Position numbers and translations under genes: made by a program
Assembly: GCF_007667275.1 (NCBI RefSeq)
Contig: NZ_VDQT01000001.1
Span: 434,001-498,000 of the forward strand
Reading direction: 5' to 3'
DNA length: 64,000 bases
From: Stenotrophomonas rhizophila
GTDB taxonomy: Bacteria > Pseudomonadota > Gammaproteobacteria > Xanthomonadales > Xanthomonadaceae
Part shown: positions 41,850 to 51,993 of the stretch, in pieces
Position numbering within the stretch: the first letter of the stretch is position 1
Layout of the letters: the number at the start of each line of letters is the position of its first letter
Notes under the pieces: generated by a model
What the model was told of the DNA's origin: nothing
Database searches by the model: none
The model's input: the letters and a program-made list of their open reading frames with translations, nothing else

Positions 41850-42158
41850 ATGAGCACTGTGGCCCTGGGTGATGATCTCGGAATCGAGAGCAGCACCGAG
41901 CTCAAAACACGCCTGGCCCCCTTGGTGGACCAGGGCGGCGACCTGACGCTGGACGCCAGCCAGGTCGGCCGTATCCATACCGCGTCGGTGCAGGTCCTGT
42001 GCGCGTTCGTCGAAGCCCGCCGCCAGGCCGGCAACCCGACCGCATTCGAGGGCTGCACCAGCACCTTCCGCGACGCCGCGCGACTGCTCGGCGTCACCCA
42101 GGCCCTGGGCCTGGATGCAACCCATGACAACCTGAAATCTGTGGAGAACGCGGCATGA
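41850..42158 (+). CDS. STAS-domain protein
   Basis: A 102-residue single STAS (anti-sigma antagonist-like) domain with the pattern LTLDASQVGRIHTASVQVL, where Thr and Ser occupy the usual phosphorylated position, and a C-terminal helix. ATG 41850 follows GGAG by 5 bases. It opens the second chemotaxis operon behind a sigma-28 promoter and overlaps cheY by four bases. No partner kinase or anti-sigma factor is adjacent, so its role in chemotaxis is unknown. STAS genes at the head of cheY-cheA operons are known from related bacteria. Confidence 0.8.
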   Translation: MSTVALGDDLGIESSTELKTRLAPLVDQGGDLTLDASQVGRIHTASVQVLCAFVEARRQAGNPTAFEGCTSTFRDAARLLGVTQALGLDATHDNLKSVENAA

Positions 42159-42520
42159 GCGCACGTATCTTGGTGGTGGACGACTCGGCGTCGATGCGCC
42201 AGATGGTTTCCTTCGCCCTCACCTCGGCCGGCTTCTCCGTCGAAGAAGCCGAAGACGGCGCGGTCGCGCTCGGGCGCGCCAAGGGCCAGCGCTTCAACGC
42301 GGTGGTGACCGACGTGAACATGCCGAACATGGACGGCATCTCGCTGATCCGCGAACTGCGCCAGCTGCCGGACTACAAGTTCACCCCGATGCTGATGCTG
42401 ACCACCGAGTCCGCCGCCGACAAGAAGTCCGAAGGCAAGGCCGCCGGCGCCACCGGTTGGCTGGTCAAGCCGTTCAACCCGGAACAGCTGGTCGCCACCG
42501 TCCAGAAAGTCCTGGGCTGA
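42155..42520 (+). CDS. cheY: Chemotaxis response regulator CheY (second)
   Basis: A 121-residue receiver domain with DD at 9-10 (ILVVDDSASMRQ), phosphoacceptor Asp53 (VVTDVNMPNMDG), Thr in MLTTES and Lys in LVKPFN. It overlaps the STAS gene (ATGA) and lies 48 bp before cheA. Its sequence differs clearly from the CheY at 35117, so it may act as a phosphate sink or a separate output rather than the main FliM ligand (inference). Confidence 0.94.
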   Translation: MSARILVVDDSASMRQMVSFALTSAGFSVEEAEDGAVALGRAKGQRFNAVVTDVNMPNMDGISLIRELRQLPDYKFTPMLMLTTESAADKKSEGKAAGATGWLVKPFNPEQLVATVQKVLG

Positions 42521-42568
42521 TCCCGCCCCGCCCCTTCCTTCCCCTTTGGTAACCGGACCCGAACTGCC

Positions 42569-44548
42569 ATGAGCATGGACCTGCAACGCTTCCACGCCAC
42601 CTTCTTCGAGGAAAGCCGCGAAGGCCTGGACGCCATGGAAGCCGGGCTGCTGGCACTGGAATCGGGCCAGCAGGATCCGGAAATCATCAACTCGGTGTTC
42701 CGCGCCGCGCACTCGATCAAGGGCGGCGCCGGTACCTTCGGCTTCGACGCCATCGCCGCGCTGACCCACGTGCTGGAAACGCTGCTGGATGAGCTGCGCG
42801 CCGGCAAGCGCGCGCTGGAAGCCACCGCGGTCGATGCGATGCTGTCCTCGGTGGACGTGCTGCGCGCCCTGCTGCGCGAAGCCGAACACGGCCAGCCGGC
42901 CGACCCGCAGGCGGTGTCCGCGATCAAGGCGCGGCTGGAAGCGGTCCTGTCCGGCCAGGCCGCCGCTACCGCGGCACCGGCAGCAGCCAAGGTCGACGAC
43001 ACCCCCGAAGCGTGGCAGATCGGCTTCGTGCCGGCACCGTCGCTGTTCATGAGCGGCAACGATCCGCTGCGGATCATCCGCGAACTGGAACACCTGGGCT
43101 CGCTGCAGGTCGCCGCGCGAATGGAGCGCCTGCCCGGCTTCGACCAGCTCGACCCGCTCGAGGCCCACCTGGCCTGGGACCTGGGCCTGGTCGGCAAGGT
43201 CCCGCGCAGCAAGATCGAAGACACCTTCGCCTGGGTCGTGGACGACTGCGAACTGGACATCCGCCCGGCCGCACCGCCGAGCCTGGCCACCAGCGCCCCG
43301 ACTGCAGCGCCTGCCGCCGTGGCCGCACCCGCAACCGCCGCGCCTGCGGCCGCCAGTGCCCCGGCCGCCGCGCAGGAAGCGGAAAGCTCGATCCGCGTGG
43401 CGGTGGAAAAGGTCGATGCGCTGATCAACCTGGTCGGCGAACTGGTCATCACCCAGGCCATGCTCAAGCAGGTCTCCAACGCCCTGGACCCGGTCCACGC
43501 CGAACAGCTGTTCGCCGGCCTGGACCTGCTGGAACGCAATACCCGCGACCTGCAGGAAGCGGTGATCGGCGTGCGCATGCTGCCGGTGGACGCCGTGTTC
43601 CGGCGCTTCCCGCGCCTGGTCCGCGACCTCTCCTCGCGCCTGGGCAAGCAGGTGCGCCTGCGCACGATCGGTGAAGGCACCGAACTGGACAAGGGCCTGA
43701 TCGAAAAGATCGCCGACCCGCTGGTCCACCTGGTGCGCAACTCGATCGACCACGGCCTGGAAATGCCCGACGTCCGCCGCGACGCCGGCAAGGACGAGAC
43801 CGGCACGATCACCCTGGCGGCATCGCACCAGGGCGGCCACATCGTGATCGAAGTCAGCGACGACGGCCGCGGCTTGAACCGCGACAAGATCCTCGCCAAG
43901 GCGCACGAGCGCGGCCTGGCCGTGCCGGACAACCCCACCGACGCGCAGGTCTGGGACCTGATCTTCCAGCCCGGCTTCTCCACCGCCGATGCGGTCACCG
44001 ATCTTTCCGGGCGTGGCGTGGGCATGGACGTGGTCCGCCGCAACATCCAGGCGCTGGGCGGCGAAGTGCAGCTGGAAAGCCGCACCGGCAACGGCACCCG
44101 CGTGCTGATCCGCCTGCCACTGACCCTGGCCATCCTCGACGGCATGACCGTGTCGGTGGCCGGCGAAACCCTGATCCTGCCCCTGGCCTACGTGCTCGAA
44201 GCGCTGCAGCCACAGGCCGAAGACGTGCGGTCGATGGCCGGCGAAGGCCGCGTCCTGCGCGTGCGCGGTGAATACCTGCCGATCCTGTCGCTGAGCGAGT
44301 ACTACGGCTACGGCCGCCGCGCCAGCGACGACTCGCTGGTGGTGGTGGTCGAAGGCGACGGCCAGAAGATCGCGCTGGAAGTGGACGAACTGGTCGGCCA
44401 GCAGCAGGTCGTGGTGAAGAACATCGAGAACAACTACCGGCGCATCGGTGGCGTGTCCGGCGCCACGATCCTGGGTGATGGACGCGTGGCACTGATCGTC
44501 GACATCGGCGGCCTGGTGCGCTCGCTGCGCGTACCGCAGGCGGCGTAA
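42569..44548 (+). CDS. cheA: Chemotaxis histidine kinase CheA (second)
   Basis: A 659-residue CheA with Hpt phosphoacceptor His48 (FRAAHSIKGGAGTFG), a central region (about 145-230) that may be a divergent CheY-binding domain (WQIGFVPAPSLFMSGNDPLR), an Ala/Pro linker, the dimerisation helices, ATPase motifs (RNSIDHGLE; DDGRGLN; GRGVGMDVV) and a CheW-like C-terminus. ATG 42569 or the ATG two codons on are both possible starts. A SMAG palindrome and a strong terminator follow, so the STAS-cheY-cheA unit ends here. Confidence 0.95.
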   Translation: MSMDLQRFHATFFEESREGLDAMEAGLLALESGQQDPEIINSVFRAAHSIKGGAGTFGFDAIAALTHVLETLLDELRAGKRALEATAVDAMLSSVDVLRALLREAEHGQPADPQAVSAIKARLEAVLSGQAAATAAPAAAKVDDTPEAWQIGFVPAPSLFMSGNDPLRIIRELEHLGSLQVAARMERLPGFDQLDPLEAHLAWDLGLVGKVPRSKIEDTFAWVVDDCELDIRPAAPPSLATSAPTAAPAAVAAPATAAPAAASAPAAAQEAESSIRVAVEKVDALINLVGELVITQAMLKQVSNALDPVHAEQLFAGLDLLERNTRDLQEAVIGVRMLPVDAVFRRFPRLVRDLSSRLGKQVRLRTIGEGTELDKGLIEKIADPLVHLVRNSIDHGLEMPDVRRDAGKDETGTITLAASHQGGHIVIEVSDDGRGLNRDKILAKAHERGLAVPDNPTDAQVWDLIFQPGFSTADAVTDLSGRGVGMDVVRRNIQALGGEVQLESRTGNGTRVLIRLPLTLAILDGMTVSVAGETLILPLAYVLEALQPQAEDVRSMAGEGRVLRVRGEYLPILSLSEYYGYGRRASDDSLVVVVEGDGQKIALEVDELVGQQQVVVKNIENNYRRIGGVSGATILGDGRVALIVDIGGLVRSLRVPQAA

Positions 44549-44558
44549 AAACAGCCCG

Positions 44559-44580
44559 GTAGCGCCGGCCGTTGGCCGGC
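44559..44580 (+). repeat. SMAG palindrome after the second cheA
   Basis: GTAG followed by CGCCGGCCGTTGGCCGGC, identical to the copy at 7490. It lies 10 bases after the cheA stop and immediately before a terminator. Confidence 0.8.
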
Positions 44581-44583
44581 TGG

Positions 44584-44613
44584 AACGCCCCCGTTGATGA
44601 CGGGGGCGTTTTT
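44584..44613 (+). terminator. Rho-independent terminator after the second cheA
   Basis: An 11-bp perfect stem AACGCCCCCGT/ACGGGGGCGTT with a 5-base loop, followed by TTTGTTTG. The rest of the 394-bp gap (44549-44942) holds the SMAG copy and the sigma-28 promoter of the MCP gene; I see no gene in it. Confidence 0.92.
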
Positions 44614-44791
44614 GTTTGTCGGCGTCTGAACGTTTCATGGAAAAACGTGATGTCGGTCGGCACCGATACGGACGCGTATCCACGACCCATTCGCCACCGC
44701 ATGGCAAAACCGTTGGCATTGCTTGCTTTCGCAACCATCGGCTGCAAACCGCAGCGCAGCGTGGACCTCGAAAAAATGTGACGTCGCGCGC

Positions 44792-44819
44792 TCAAGAAAC
44801 CGGCCCGAGCCGCCGTTAT
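44792..44819 (+). promoter_or_regulatory. Sigma-28 promoter for the first MCP gene
   Basis: TCAAGAAA (44792-44799) and GCCGTTAT (44812-44819) are separated by 12 bases, the same spacing as at fliS. The leader to ATG 44943 would be about 115 bases. Confidence 0.7.
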
Positions 44820-44942
44820 CCGCAATAGCGATGACACATTCATCGCCCGCCTTACGCCCTGCCGCTTCGCCGCTTTCGCCTTTCGCCCTTCCGCACAACG
44901 TTTCCACGGCTGTGCGTCCCTGCCCTGCCCGGAGTTTCCCGC

Positions 44943-47183
44943 ATGAAGTGGTTCCATGATCTGCCCATCAGCCGCAAGCTCGCGGTCGGGTTTGCCCTCA
45001 CCACCGTGATGACCATCGGGCTGGGCGTGTTTGCCCTGCTGCGTCTGAACGGCGTCAACGCCGAGCTGGCCGAAATGGCGAGCAACGACATTCCCTCGGT
45101 GCAGCACCTGGGCGAAGTCCGCGCACAGCTGGGCGAGTTCCGCACGTTCGAACTGGCCCAGCTCACCATGCTCGACCAGGCCGACAAGGTCGCGGACTAC
45201 AACAAGCGCATGGACGCCACTGCCAAGATCGTCCGCGACGAGCTGAATGCCTACGCCGCGCTGCCCGCCGGTGAGGAAGAGAAGGCGCTGTACCGGAAGG
45301 TGGCCGCCGACCTGGAGGTGTACTTCGCCGCCAACGCGGAAATGCGCACCGCCATCGCCGCCGCCGACGGCGTGCTCGCGCAGCAGATCTCCGACGAGAA
45401 GTCGCGACCGGCACGCCGCGCCATGTTCGAACACCTCAAGGAACTGGGTGCCTTCAGCAGCGGCCTGATGCTGTCCAAGATCGACGCCGCCAACGCGACC
45501 CACCGCGCCAGCGTGATGGCGATCATCATCACCGTCTCGCTGCTCACGCTGCTCGCCGTGGCCATGGGCGTGGTGATCTCGCGCGCCATCACCGGGCCGA
45601 TCCGCCAGGCCATGCATGCCATCCAGTCGGTGGCGCGTGGCGACCTGTCGGTCAACATTCCGTCCAGCACCACCGCCGATGAAGCCGGCCGCATGCTGGC
45701 CGCTACCCGCGACATGACCCAGATGCTGCGTCGCTATTCCAGCGAAACCCAGCAGATGGTTGAAATGCACGCCGGCCCCGACATCAGCCACCGCATCCCG
45801 GAAGACTTCCCGGGCGTGTACGGCCAGCTCGCGGTGGGCGTCAACACGGTGATCTTCGAGCACCTGGATTCGATCCGCGACGCGATCGACGTGCTCAACC
45901 AGTACGCCGCTGGCGACCTGTCGCGGGACGCGCGCCGCCTGCCCGGCACCCGCGCGATCCTGCACGAATCGATGGACGCGGCCAAGGCCAGCCTGCTGGC
46001 GATCAATACCCAGATCCAGACCCTGGCCCAGGCCGCTGCGGCCGGCGACTTCAGCCAGCGCGGCGACGCCCAGCGCTTCGATCACGATTTCCGGATCATG
46101 ATCGAACACCTCAACACCATGATGGACGTGGCCGACGGCAACCTCTCGCAGCTGTCGCACCTGCTGCAGGCCATTGCCAACGGCGACCTCACCGCCCGCA
46201 TGCATGGGGAGTTCCACGGCGTGTTCGCCAGCATGCGCGACGACGCCAACACCACCGTCGCGCAGCTGACCCGGATCGTCAGCCGCATCCAGCATGCCTC
46301 GGGCAGCATCAGCACCGCCGCCGGCGAAATCGCCTCGGGCAACAACGACCTGTCGCGCCGTACCGAGCAGCAGGCCGCCAACCTTGAAGAAACCGCCGCC
46401 TCGATGGAGGAACTGACCTCCACCGTGCGCCAGAATGCCGAACACGCGCGCCAGGCCAACCAGCTGGCGATCGGCGCGCATTCGGTGGCGTCGCAGGGCG
46501 GTGAGGTGGTCGGCAAGGTGGTCAGCACCATGCACGAGATCGACGCCTCCTCGCGCCGCATCGCCGACATCATCACGGTGATCGACGGCATCGCCTTCCA
46601 GACCAACATCCTGGCGCTGAACGCGGCGGTGGAAGCGGCGCGTGCCGGCGAACAGGGTCGCGGCTTCGCCGTGGTCGCCTCCGAAGTGCGCACCCTGGCC
46701 CAGCGCTCGGCCAGTGCGGCCAAGGAGATCAAGGGCCTGATCGACGAATCGGTCGGCAAGGTCGCCGAAGGGTCGGCACTGGTCAACCAGGCCGGCGCCA
46801 CCATGGGCGAGATCGTGGCGTCGGTACAGCGCGTGACCGACATCATGGCCGAGATCTCGGCCGCCTCGCAGGAACAGTCGGCCGGCATCGAGCAGGTCAA
46901 CCAGACCGTGATGCAGATGGACGAGACCACCCAGCAGAACGCTGCGCTGGTGGAGGAAGCCACGGCGGCGGCGCGTTCGATGGAAGAGCAGGCCGGTCAG
47001 CTCAACGACGCGGTGGCGCTGTTCAAGCTGGATGGCCAGGCGGTGGCCGCCGCCGTGCCCACGCCGGCCATCGCGGGCGGACGTCCTGCCGCGGCACGTC
47101 CGCGCAGCGCGCCGGCACCGGTGCGCCGGCCGGCGGTGCGCGAACCAGCGCTGGCGGGCGAAGGCGACTGGCAGGAGTTCTGA
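44943..47183 (+). CDS. Methyl-accepting chemotaxis protein (four-helix sensor)
   Basis: A 746-residue chemoreceptor. It has TM1 (about 12-33), a periplasmic helical ligand domain of about 155 residues (4HB-type), TM2 (about 191-213), and HAMP. Further HAMP-like units follow (each with a GDLS or GDLT motif, near 315, 415 and about 360 in looser form), then the conserved signalling tip ([20 protein letters not shown]). The C-terminus GDWQEF is a CheR-type tether pentapeptide (xWxxF). The ligand is unknown. It is driven by its own sigma-28 promoter and closed by a strong hairpin. Confidence 0.95.
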   Translation: MKWFHDLPISRKLAVGFALTTVMTIGLGVFALLRLNGVNAELAEMASNDIPSVQHLGEVRAQLGEFRTFELAQLTMLDQADKVADYNKRMDATAKIVRDELNAYAALPAGEEEKALYRKVAADLEVYFAANAEMRTAIAAADGVLAQQISDEKSRPARRAMFEHLKELGAFSSGLMLSKIDAANATHRASVMAIIITVSLLTLLAVAMGVVISRAITGPIRQAMHAIQSVARGDLSVNIPSSTTADEAGRMLAATRDMTQMLRRYSSETQQMVEMHAGPDISHRIPEDFPGVYGQLAVGVNTVIFEHLDSIRDAIDVLNQYAAGDLSRDARRLPGTRAILHESMDAAKASLLAINTQIQTLAQAAAAGDFSQRGDAQRFDHDFRIMIEHLNTMMDVADGNLSQLSHLLQAIANGDLTARMHGEFHGVFASMRDDANTTVAQLTRIVSRIQHASGSISTAAGEIASGNNDLSRRTEQQAANLEETAASMEELTSTVRQNAEHARQANQLAIGAHSVASQGGEVVGKVVSTMHEIDASSRRIADIITVIDGIAFQTNILALNAAVEAARAGEQGRGFAVVASEVRTLAQRSASAAKEIKGLIDESVGKVAEGSALVNQAGATMGEIVASVQRVTDIMAEISAASQEQSAGIEQVNQTVMQMDETTQQNAALVEEATAAARSMEEQAGQLNDAVALFKLDGQAVAAAVPTPAIAGGRPAAARPRSAPAPVRRPAVREPALAGEGDWQEF

Positions 47184-47203
47184 TCGCAACGGTCCGTCAC
47201 CCT

Positions 47204-47236
47204 CGACACCCCGCTCCGGCGGGGTGTCGTCGTTGT
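47204..47236 (+). terminator. Terminator after the first MCP gene
   Basis: An 11-bp perfect stem CGACACCCCGC/GCGGGGTGTCG with a TCCG loop, followed by TCGTTGT, 20 bases after the stop codon. Confidence 0.75.
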
Positions 47237-47287
47237 GGCGTACCGCACTCCATTGCACCGCACAAAAGGCCCTACACAGATTCGCCC

Positions 47288-47314
47288 TACATTATTGTGA
47301 ACCGCTGCCGATAA
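47288..47314 (+). promoter_or_regulatory. Sigma-28 promoter for the ycgR-like gene
   Basis: A perfect -10 box GCCGATAA (47307-47314) with a weaker -35 box TACATTAT (47288-47295) at the standard 11-base spacing, 56 bp before ATG 47371. Confidence 0.75.
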
Positions 47315-47370
47315 ACGGACAGAGACCTGATTTCGCACGAAATCTGTACCCGCCCAACGCAGCAGAGTCC

Positions 47371-48147
47371 ATGTCTGAAGGCAGCCTTGAAACCCACGAC
47401 GCGTCCCACGCCGACCACGATGACGGCGCGGACGATCGTTACCTGGTCCGCAACCCCCGGCAGATCCGCCAGCTGCTGCAGGCGTTGATCGACCAGCGCT
47501 CGCTGCTCACCGCCCACCTGGGCGGCCGCGACCAGTCGTTCCCGACCGCGATCCTGGAGCTGGACGAGGACGACGACTACCTGCTGCTGGACGGCAGCCC
47601 GTCCGAATCCTCCAACCGCGCGGCCGAAGAGGCCGGCCACCTGCTCTGCTTCGCCCAGCTGGACCGGGTGATGGTGCGCTTCCGCCTCGACCACCTGGAG
47701 CGCACCGGCGGCCACGGCCACGTGGCGTTCCGCGTTCCCTTCCCCACCGAACTGGTGCACCTGCAGCGTCGCGAGCTGTACCGGTTGGAGACGCCGGTCA
47801 CCGACTCCCCGCACCTGCTGTTCCCGATCAACGAGGACCGCAGCGAAGCCCTGCACCTGCGCGTGGTCGACATCAGCGGCGGCGGCCTGGCCGTCACCGT
47901 ACCGGCGAACTGCAACGCGTTCTCGCTCCAGAAGCGCTATGACGCCCGCCTCGACATGCCCGACACCGGCGCCATGCAGGTCTCGCTGATCGTCTGCAAC
48001 CAGCTGGCGCAGAAACTCCCCAACGGCGTGGAAATGAAGCGCATCGGCATGCGTTTCGACGGCCTGCCCCGCGGCGGCGACAGCGCCATCCAGCGCTACA
48101 TCTTCCGCATCGACCGCCAGCGCAGCGCCCGCAAGAACGGCGAATGA
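47371..48147 (+). CDS. ycgR: YcgR-like flagellar brake protein (PilZ domain)
   Basis: YcgR-type proteins bind c-di-GMP and slow or bias the flagellar motor. The 258-residue product has an N-terminal YcgR domain (about 20-125) and a C-terminal PilZ domain (about 130-245) with the binding motif QRRELYR (RxxxR) and DISGGGLAV (DxSxxG), so ligand binding looks intact. ATG 47371 is chosen because the YcgR fold begins after it and the sigma-28 promoter lies 56 bp upstream; a longer frame would overlap the preceding MCP gene. It lies in the chemotaxis locus, consistent with a motor-control role. Confidence 0.92.
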   Translation: MSEGSLETHDASHADHDDGADDRYLVRNPRQIRQLLQALIDQRSLLTAHLGGRDQSFPTAILELDEDDDYLLLDGSPSESSNRAAEEAGHLLCFAQLDRVMVRFRLDHLERTGGHGHVAFRVPFPTELVHLQRRELYRLETPVTDSPHLLFPINEDRSEALHLRVVDISGGGLAVTVPANCNAFSLQKRYDARLDMPDTGAMQVSLIVCNQLAQKLPNGVEMKRIGMRFDGLPRGGDSAIQRYIFRIDRQRSARKNGE

Positions 48148-48181
48148 CAGCGACGTAGGAACCGATTGGGAGGCCGGGCAG

Positions 48182-48200
48182 GTCCGACCCTTGGTCGGAC
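48182..48200 (-). repeat. SMAG-like palindrome
   Basis: GTCCGACCCTTGGTCGGAC followed by GCTC instead of the usual CTAC. It is an 8-bp stem just before the cheW promoter and probably the degenerate 3' hairpin of the ycgR transcript. Confidence 0.6.
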
Positions 48201-48209
48201 GCTCTTCCC

Positions 48210-48236
48210 TAAAGTCGTCGCGATCCAGGCCGATAT
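48210..48236 (+). promoter_or_regulatory. Sigma-28 promoter for cheW
   Basis: TAAAGTCG (48210-48217) and GCCGATAT (48229-48236) with an 11-base spacer, 53 bp before the cheW start. Confidence 0.82.
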
Positions 48237-48289
48237 CCGGAATGACGCCCCGGTTTTCCGACCGCCACGCCCGACCCAGGATTCCTTCC

Positions 48290-48781
48290 ATGAACGACAG
48301 CAACCCCAACGCCGCCAGCAGCGGTGGCGAGTACCTCAGCTTCACCCTCGGCGCCGAGCACTACGGCGTGGACATCCTCAAGGTCCAGGAAATCCGCGGC
48401 TATGACTCGGTCACCCGCGTCCCCGACGCCCCCGACTACATCAAGGGCGTGATCAACCTGCGCGGCACCATCGTCCCGGTCATCGACCTGCGCCTCAAGC
48501 TGCGCCTGGACGACGCGCGCTATGACGCCTTCACCGTCATGATCGTGCTCAACGTCGACAACCGCGTCGTCGGCATCGTCGTCGACAGCGTCTCCGACGT
48601 GATTCCGCTCAGCGCCGACCAGATCCGCCCCACCCCCGAATTCGGCGCCGCCGTCGATACCCGCTTCATCTCCGGCATCGGCACCCAGGACGACCGCATG
48701 CTGATCCTGCTGGATATCGAAACCCTGCTCGACAGCGCCGACATGGGCCAGCCTGCCGCCGTCGAAGACGCCGCCGCCTGA
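48290..48781 (+). CDS. cheW: Chemotaxis coupling protein CheW
   Basis: CheW links receptors to CheA in the array. The 163-residue product is a single CheW domain ([40 protein letters not shown]) with an acidic Ala-rich tail. ATG 48290 is the start of the family sequence; the in-frame codons upstream run through the sigma-28 promoter. It is the only plain CheW in the window. Confidence 0.95.
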   Translation: MNDSNPNAASSGGEYLSFTLGAEHYGVDILKVQEIRGYDSVTRVPDAPDYIKGVINLRGTIVPVIDLRLKLRLDDARYDAFTVMIVLNVDNRVVGIVVDSVSDVIPLSADQIRPTPEFGAAVDTRFISGIGTQDDRMLILLDIETLLDSADMGQPAAVEDAAA

Positions 48782-48830
48782 CCCACCCCCCATCGCGCCG
48801 ATCGGATCGATTTTCGTTCAACAAAAATCC

Positions 48831-48857
48831 TTCAGTTCTGTCGCGAATGGCCGATAG
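48831..48857 (+). promoter_or_regulatory. Sigma-28 promoter for the small periplasmic protein gene
   Basis: TTCAGTTC (48831-48838) and GCCGATAG (48850-48857) with an 11-base spacer, 74 bp before ATG 48932. The -35 box matches 5 of 8 consensus positions and the -10 box 7 of 8. Confidence 0.7.
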
Positions 48858-48931
48858 CTGGATTCAGGAACCGGCTGCGTGGGCTCACCCACCACCGGGC
48901 CAACTATCCATATCCCCCGGAGAACCTCCCG

Positions 48932-49315
48932 ATGAAGACCCTGCCCACCCTGCTTTCGATCGCCGTCCTCGCTGCATCCGCCTCCTCCGCCTTCGCCCAG
49001 TCGGCCGAAATGATCCCGCCGGAGCTGGCGGCGCGTTCGGTCGGCAAGGACGGCATGGTCTGCGGCAAGGTCGAAAAGGCCCGCTACGCCGAAGGCTCCG
49101 AAGGCCAGCCGACCTTCCTGTACATGGGCGGCGCCTTCCCGCGCCACACCTTCTCGGCCCGCATCGCCGGCGAAAACCGCGGCAAGTTCAGCTTCCCGCT
49201 GGAAACCCTGGAAGGCAAGACCGTCTGCGTGATCGGCAAGATCGCCCGCGACGCCTCGCGCGCTGAAATCGAAGTCAGCTCGCCGTCCGGCCTCAAGCTC
49301 GCCAACATCAAGTAA
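48932..49315 (+). CDS. Small periplasmic protein of the chemotaxis locus
   Basis: A 127-residue protein that I do not recognise as a named family. A clear signal peptide (about 1-22, cut after SSAFA) predicts export to the periplasm. The mature part is about 105 residues and beta-rich, with two Cys (VCGKVEKARY and KTVCVIGKI) that could form a disulphide, and a pattern resembling a small OB fold. It lies behind a sigma-28-like promoter between cheW and an MCP gene and is followed by a hairpin, so it may be part of the motility regulon. Its function is unknown. Confidence 0.85.
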   Translation: MKTLPTLLSIAVLAASASSAFAQSAEMIPPELAARSVGKDGMVCGKVEKARYAEGSEGQPTFLYMGGAFPRHTFSARIAGENRGKFSFPLETLEGKTVCVIGKIARDASRAEIEVSSPSGLKLANIK

Positions 49316-49330
49316 TAGCCCCATGCCCTG

Positions 49331-49354
49331 CCACGCCGGCCCGCGCCGGCGTGG
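49331..49354 (+). terminator. Hairpin after the small periplasmic protein gene
   Basis: A 10-bp perfect stem CCACGCCGGC/GCCGGCGTGG with a 4-base loop, 15 bases after the stop codon, followed by TCGTTG. It is only 55 bp before the next MCP gene, for which I see no separate sigma-28 box, so partial read-through may serve that gene. Confidence 0.6.
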
Positions 49355-49409
49355 TCGTTGCAACCGGGCCTGATGCCCGGACGCGTCTGCCACCGGAGAG
49401 TGCACCACC

Positions 49410-51776
49410 ATGCAATGGATCAAGAACCTCAAACTGATGCCGAAGTTGATGCTGACTTTCGGTGTAATCCTGCTGGTGATGCTGCTGCAGGGCGTGGTCG
49501 CCTACCGTGGCCTGCACTCCCTCAACAACGTAACCACCGAACTGGCCGGCAACCGGATGGAAAGCATCCGCATGGCCGGCGAGATGCGCGGCATGCTCGG
49601 TGAATACCGCAACTCCGCCTACCAGGGCCTGATCCGAGCCAGCGACGACGTCAAGGCCGAAGCCAAGACCCGCGCCGCCGACCTGCGCGGCAAGATCGCC
49701 GCCTCGATGAAGAAGTATCCCGAGCTGATCGACAGCCCGCAGCAGAAGAAGCTGTTCGACGCCTTCGCCAAGGACTGGAACGACTCGCTCGCTTCCTACG
49801 ACGCCGTCACCGAAATGCTCGAGCTGGACCTGCCGGACGACGCCATCGATACCTTCGTCGGCGAAACCCGCACCAAACACCTCAAGGCCTCCGCCGCCCT
49901 GGAGACCCTGATCGCCGAAGACAACCGCCTTGCCCGCGCCTCGCGCGAAGAAGCGGAAAGCACTTACGCCACCTCCGCCACCCTCACCGTCATCGCCCTG
50001 CTCGGCGGCGCCGCGCTCGGCCTGGTGCTGGTCTACCTGTTCGCCCGCTCGCTGGTTGGCGCCGTCCGTGGCGCGGTGCTGGTGTCCAACGAAGTGGCCG
50101 GGGGCAAGCTCGATGGCCATATCGACGTCAGCCGCAAGGACGAAGTCGGCGACCTGATGCAGGCCATGCAGCGCATGCAGCGCGACCTGCGCGATCGCAC
50201 CGAAACCGAACAGGCCGTGGCCCGCGAGAACCTGCGCATCCGCACCGCGCTGGATTACAGCTCCACCGGCGTGTACCTGACCGACAACCACCTCAACATC
50301 GTCTACGCCAACCGCGCCCTGGAACAGACCCTGTCCCAGTACCAGGACGAACTGCGCAAGCAGCTGCCGGACTTCGACGCCAGCACCTCGCTGGTCGGCC
50401 GTCCGTTGACCGTGCTCGAGCACCGTGGCGAAATGGACGCCGGCCTGCTGGCCAACCTCAAGCAGCACGGCGTGGCCCGCCGCGCCATGCAGTTCGGCGA
50501 CGCCCAGTTCGCGCAGGTCGTGTCCACCATCCGCAATGAAGAAGGCGAAAGCGTCGGCCACGTGGTCGAATGGCGCGACCGCACCCCCGAAGCACTGGTG
50601 GAAGCCGAAGTGGCGCGCGTCATCGCCCAGGCCGCTGCCGGCGACCTGTCCGGCCGCATCACCGCCGAAGGCAAGGATGGCTTCTTCCTGCAGCTGGCCC
50701 AGCAGATCAATGGGCTGCTCGACGCCAACGCCTCCAGCATCGAACAGATCTCCGGCCTGCTCACCGCGCTGTCGCAGGGTGACCTGACCGTGCGCATGCA
50801 CGGCGAGTTCGAAGGCGTGTTCGCCACCATGCGCGACGACGCCAACGCCACCGCCGAACAGCTCAGCGGCATCGTCACCCGCATCAAGCAGTCCAGCCAG
50901 GCGATCAGCTCGGCCGCCAGCGAAATCGCCACCGGCAACAGCGACCTTTCGCGCCGTACCGAACAGCAGGCCGCCAACCTGGAAGAAACCGCTGCCTCGA
51001 TGGAGGAACTCACCTCCACCGTGCGCCAGAACGCCGAGCATGCCCGCCAGGCCAACCAGCTGGCCATCGGCGCGCACAGCGTGGCCTCGCAGGGCGGTGA
51101 AGTTGTCGGCCAGGTGGTGACCACCATGAGCGCGATCCAGACCTCGTCCAAGAAGATCGCCGAGATCATCTCGGTGATCGACGGCATTGCCTTCCAGACC
51201 AACATCCTGGCACTGAATGCCGCGGTCGAAGCGGCGCGTGCCGGCGAACAGGGCCGCGGCTTCGCCGTGGTCGCCTCGGAAGTGCGCACCCTGGCCCAGC
51301 GCTCGGCCGGTGCGGCCAAGGAAATCAAGGGCCTGATCGACGACTCGGTCGGCAAGGTCAATGACGGTTCGGCCCTGGTCCAGAAGGCCGGCGCCACCAT
51401 GGGCGAGATCGTCGCCTCGGTGCAGCGCGTGACCGACATCATGGCCGAGATCTCGGCGGCCTCGCAGGAACAGTCGGCTGGTATCGAGCAGGTCAACCAG
51501 ACCGTGGTGCAGATGGACGAAACCACCCAGCAGAACGCCGCGCTGGTGGAAGAAGCCACCGCCGCCGCGCGTTCGATGGAAGAACAGGCCGGCCACCTCA
51601 GCGACGCCGTGTCGATCTTCCGCCTGGACGAGCAGGACCAGGTCGCCGCCGCCCCGGCGCCGGCACCGGCACCGCGCCCGGTGGCCCGTCCGGCCGCCAC
51701 CGCCGCACCGGCACGCAAGCCGACCAGCCGCGCGGTCGCCGCCGAACTTGCCGAAGGCGACTGGCAGGAGTTCTAA
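49410..51776 (+). CDS. Methyl-accepting chemotaxis protein with PAS domain
   Basis: A 788-residue chemoreceptor. It has TM1 (about 12-33), a periplasmic four-helix ligand domain, TM2 (about 190-213), HAMP, then a cytoplasmic PAS-like domain (about 275-385; [20 protein letters not shown]), a second HAMP-like unit ([10 protein letters not shown]), a further GDLT unit and the conserved signalling tip. It ends GDWQEF, a CheR tether. The PAS domain suggests a second, internal input (redox, energy or small ligand; inference) in addition to the periplasmic one. Confidence 0.94.
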   Translation: MQWIKNLKLMPKLMLTFGVILLVMLLQGVVAYRGLHSLNNVTTELAGNRMESIRMAGEMRGMLGEYRNSAYQGLIRASDDVKAEAKTRAADLRGKIAASMKKYPELIDSPQQKKLFDAFAKDWNDSLASYDAVTEMLELDLPDDAIDTFVGETRTKHLKASAALETLIAEDNRLARASREEAESTYATSATLTVIALLGGAALGLVLVYLFARSLVGAVRGAVLVSNEVAGGKLDGHIDVSRKDEVGDLMQAMQRMQRDLRDRTETEQAVARENLRIRTALDYSSTGVYLTDNHLNIVYANRALEQTLSQYQDELRKQLPDFDASTSLVGRPLTVLEHRGEMDAGLLANLKQHGVARRAMQFGDAQFAQVVSTIRNEEGESVGHVVEWRDRTPEALVEAEVARVIAQAAAGDLSGRITAEGKDGFFLQLAQQINGLLDANASSIEQISGLLTALSQGDLTVRMHGEFEGVFATMRDDANATAEQLSGIVTRIKQSSQAISSAASEIATGNSDLSRRTEQQAANLEETAASMEELTSTVRQNAEHARQANQLAIGAHSVASQGGEVVGQVVTTMSAIQTSSKKIAEIISVIDGIAFQTNILALNAAVEAARAGEQGRGFAVVASEVRTLAQRSAGAAKEIKGLIDDSVGKVNDGSALVQKAGATMGEIVASVQRVTDIMAEISAASQEQSAGIEQVNQTVVQMDETTQQNAALVEEATAAARSMEEQAGHLSDAVSIFRLDEQDQVAAAPAPAPAPRPVARPAATAAPARKPTSRAVAAELAEGDWQEF

Positions 51777-51807
51777 GCCGCACGGCAGGCTGCCGCAGCG
51801 GAAACGC

Positions 51808-51839
51808 AAGGCCCCGATGTTCCGGCATCGGGGCCTTTG
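51808..51839 (+). terminator. Terminator after the PAS-MCP gene
   Basis: A 12-bp perfect stem AAGGCCCCGATG/CATCGGGGCCTT with a 6-base loop, ending in a short T-run, 32 bases after the stop codon. Confidence 0.85.
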
Positions 51840-51874
51840 CATGTTTGGAGCTGAATACGCTCAGCTCACGCACC

Positions 51875-51901
51875 TCAATAGCTGCGGTTTTCTGCCGATA
51901 A
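51875..51901 (+). promoter_or_regulatory. Sigma-28 promoter for the third MCP gene
   Basis: TCAATAGC (51875-51882) and a perfect GCCGATAA (51894-51901) with an 11-base spacer, 92 bp before ATG 51994. Confidence 0.8.
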
Positions 51902-51993
51902 CAACAGTGCCTCGACATGTTCGTCGACGTCGGCCCCCACGGCCTCCGCCCGCTCTCCAGGCATAGCAGTACGCCCCCGTTCGAAAAGACCCC

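Noticed and set aside
44572-44959. Small open frames in the gap before the first MCP gene
   Set aside because: They cross the terminator and sigma-28 promoter, lack ribosome sites and have no recognisable sequence.
43995-47258. 1087-codon minus-strand frame
   Set aside because: Shadow of the second cheA and the first MCP gene; Gly/Arg/His-rich translation without domains.
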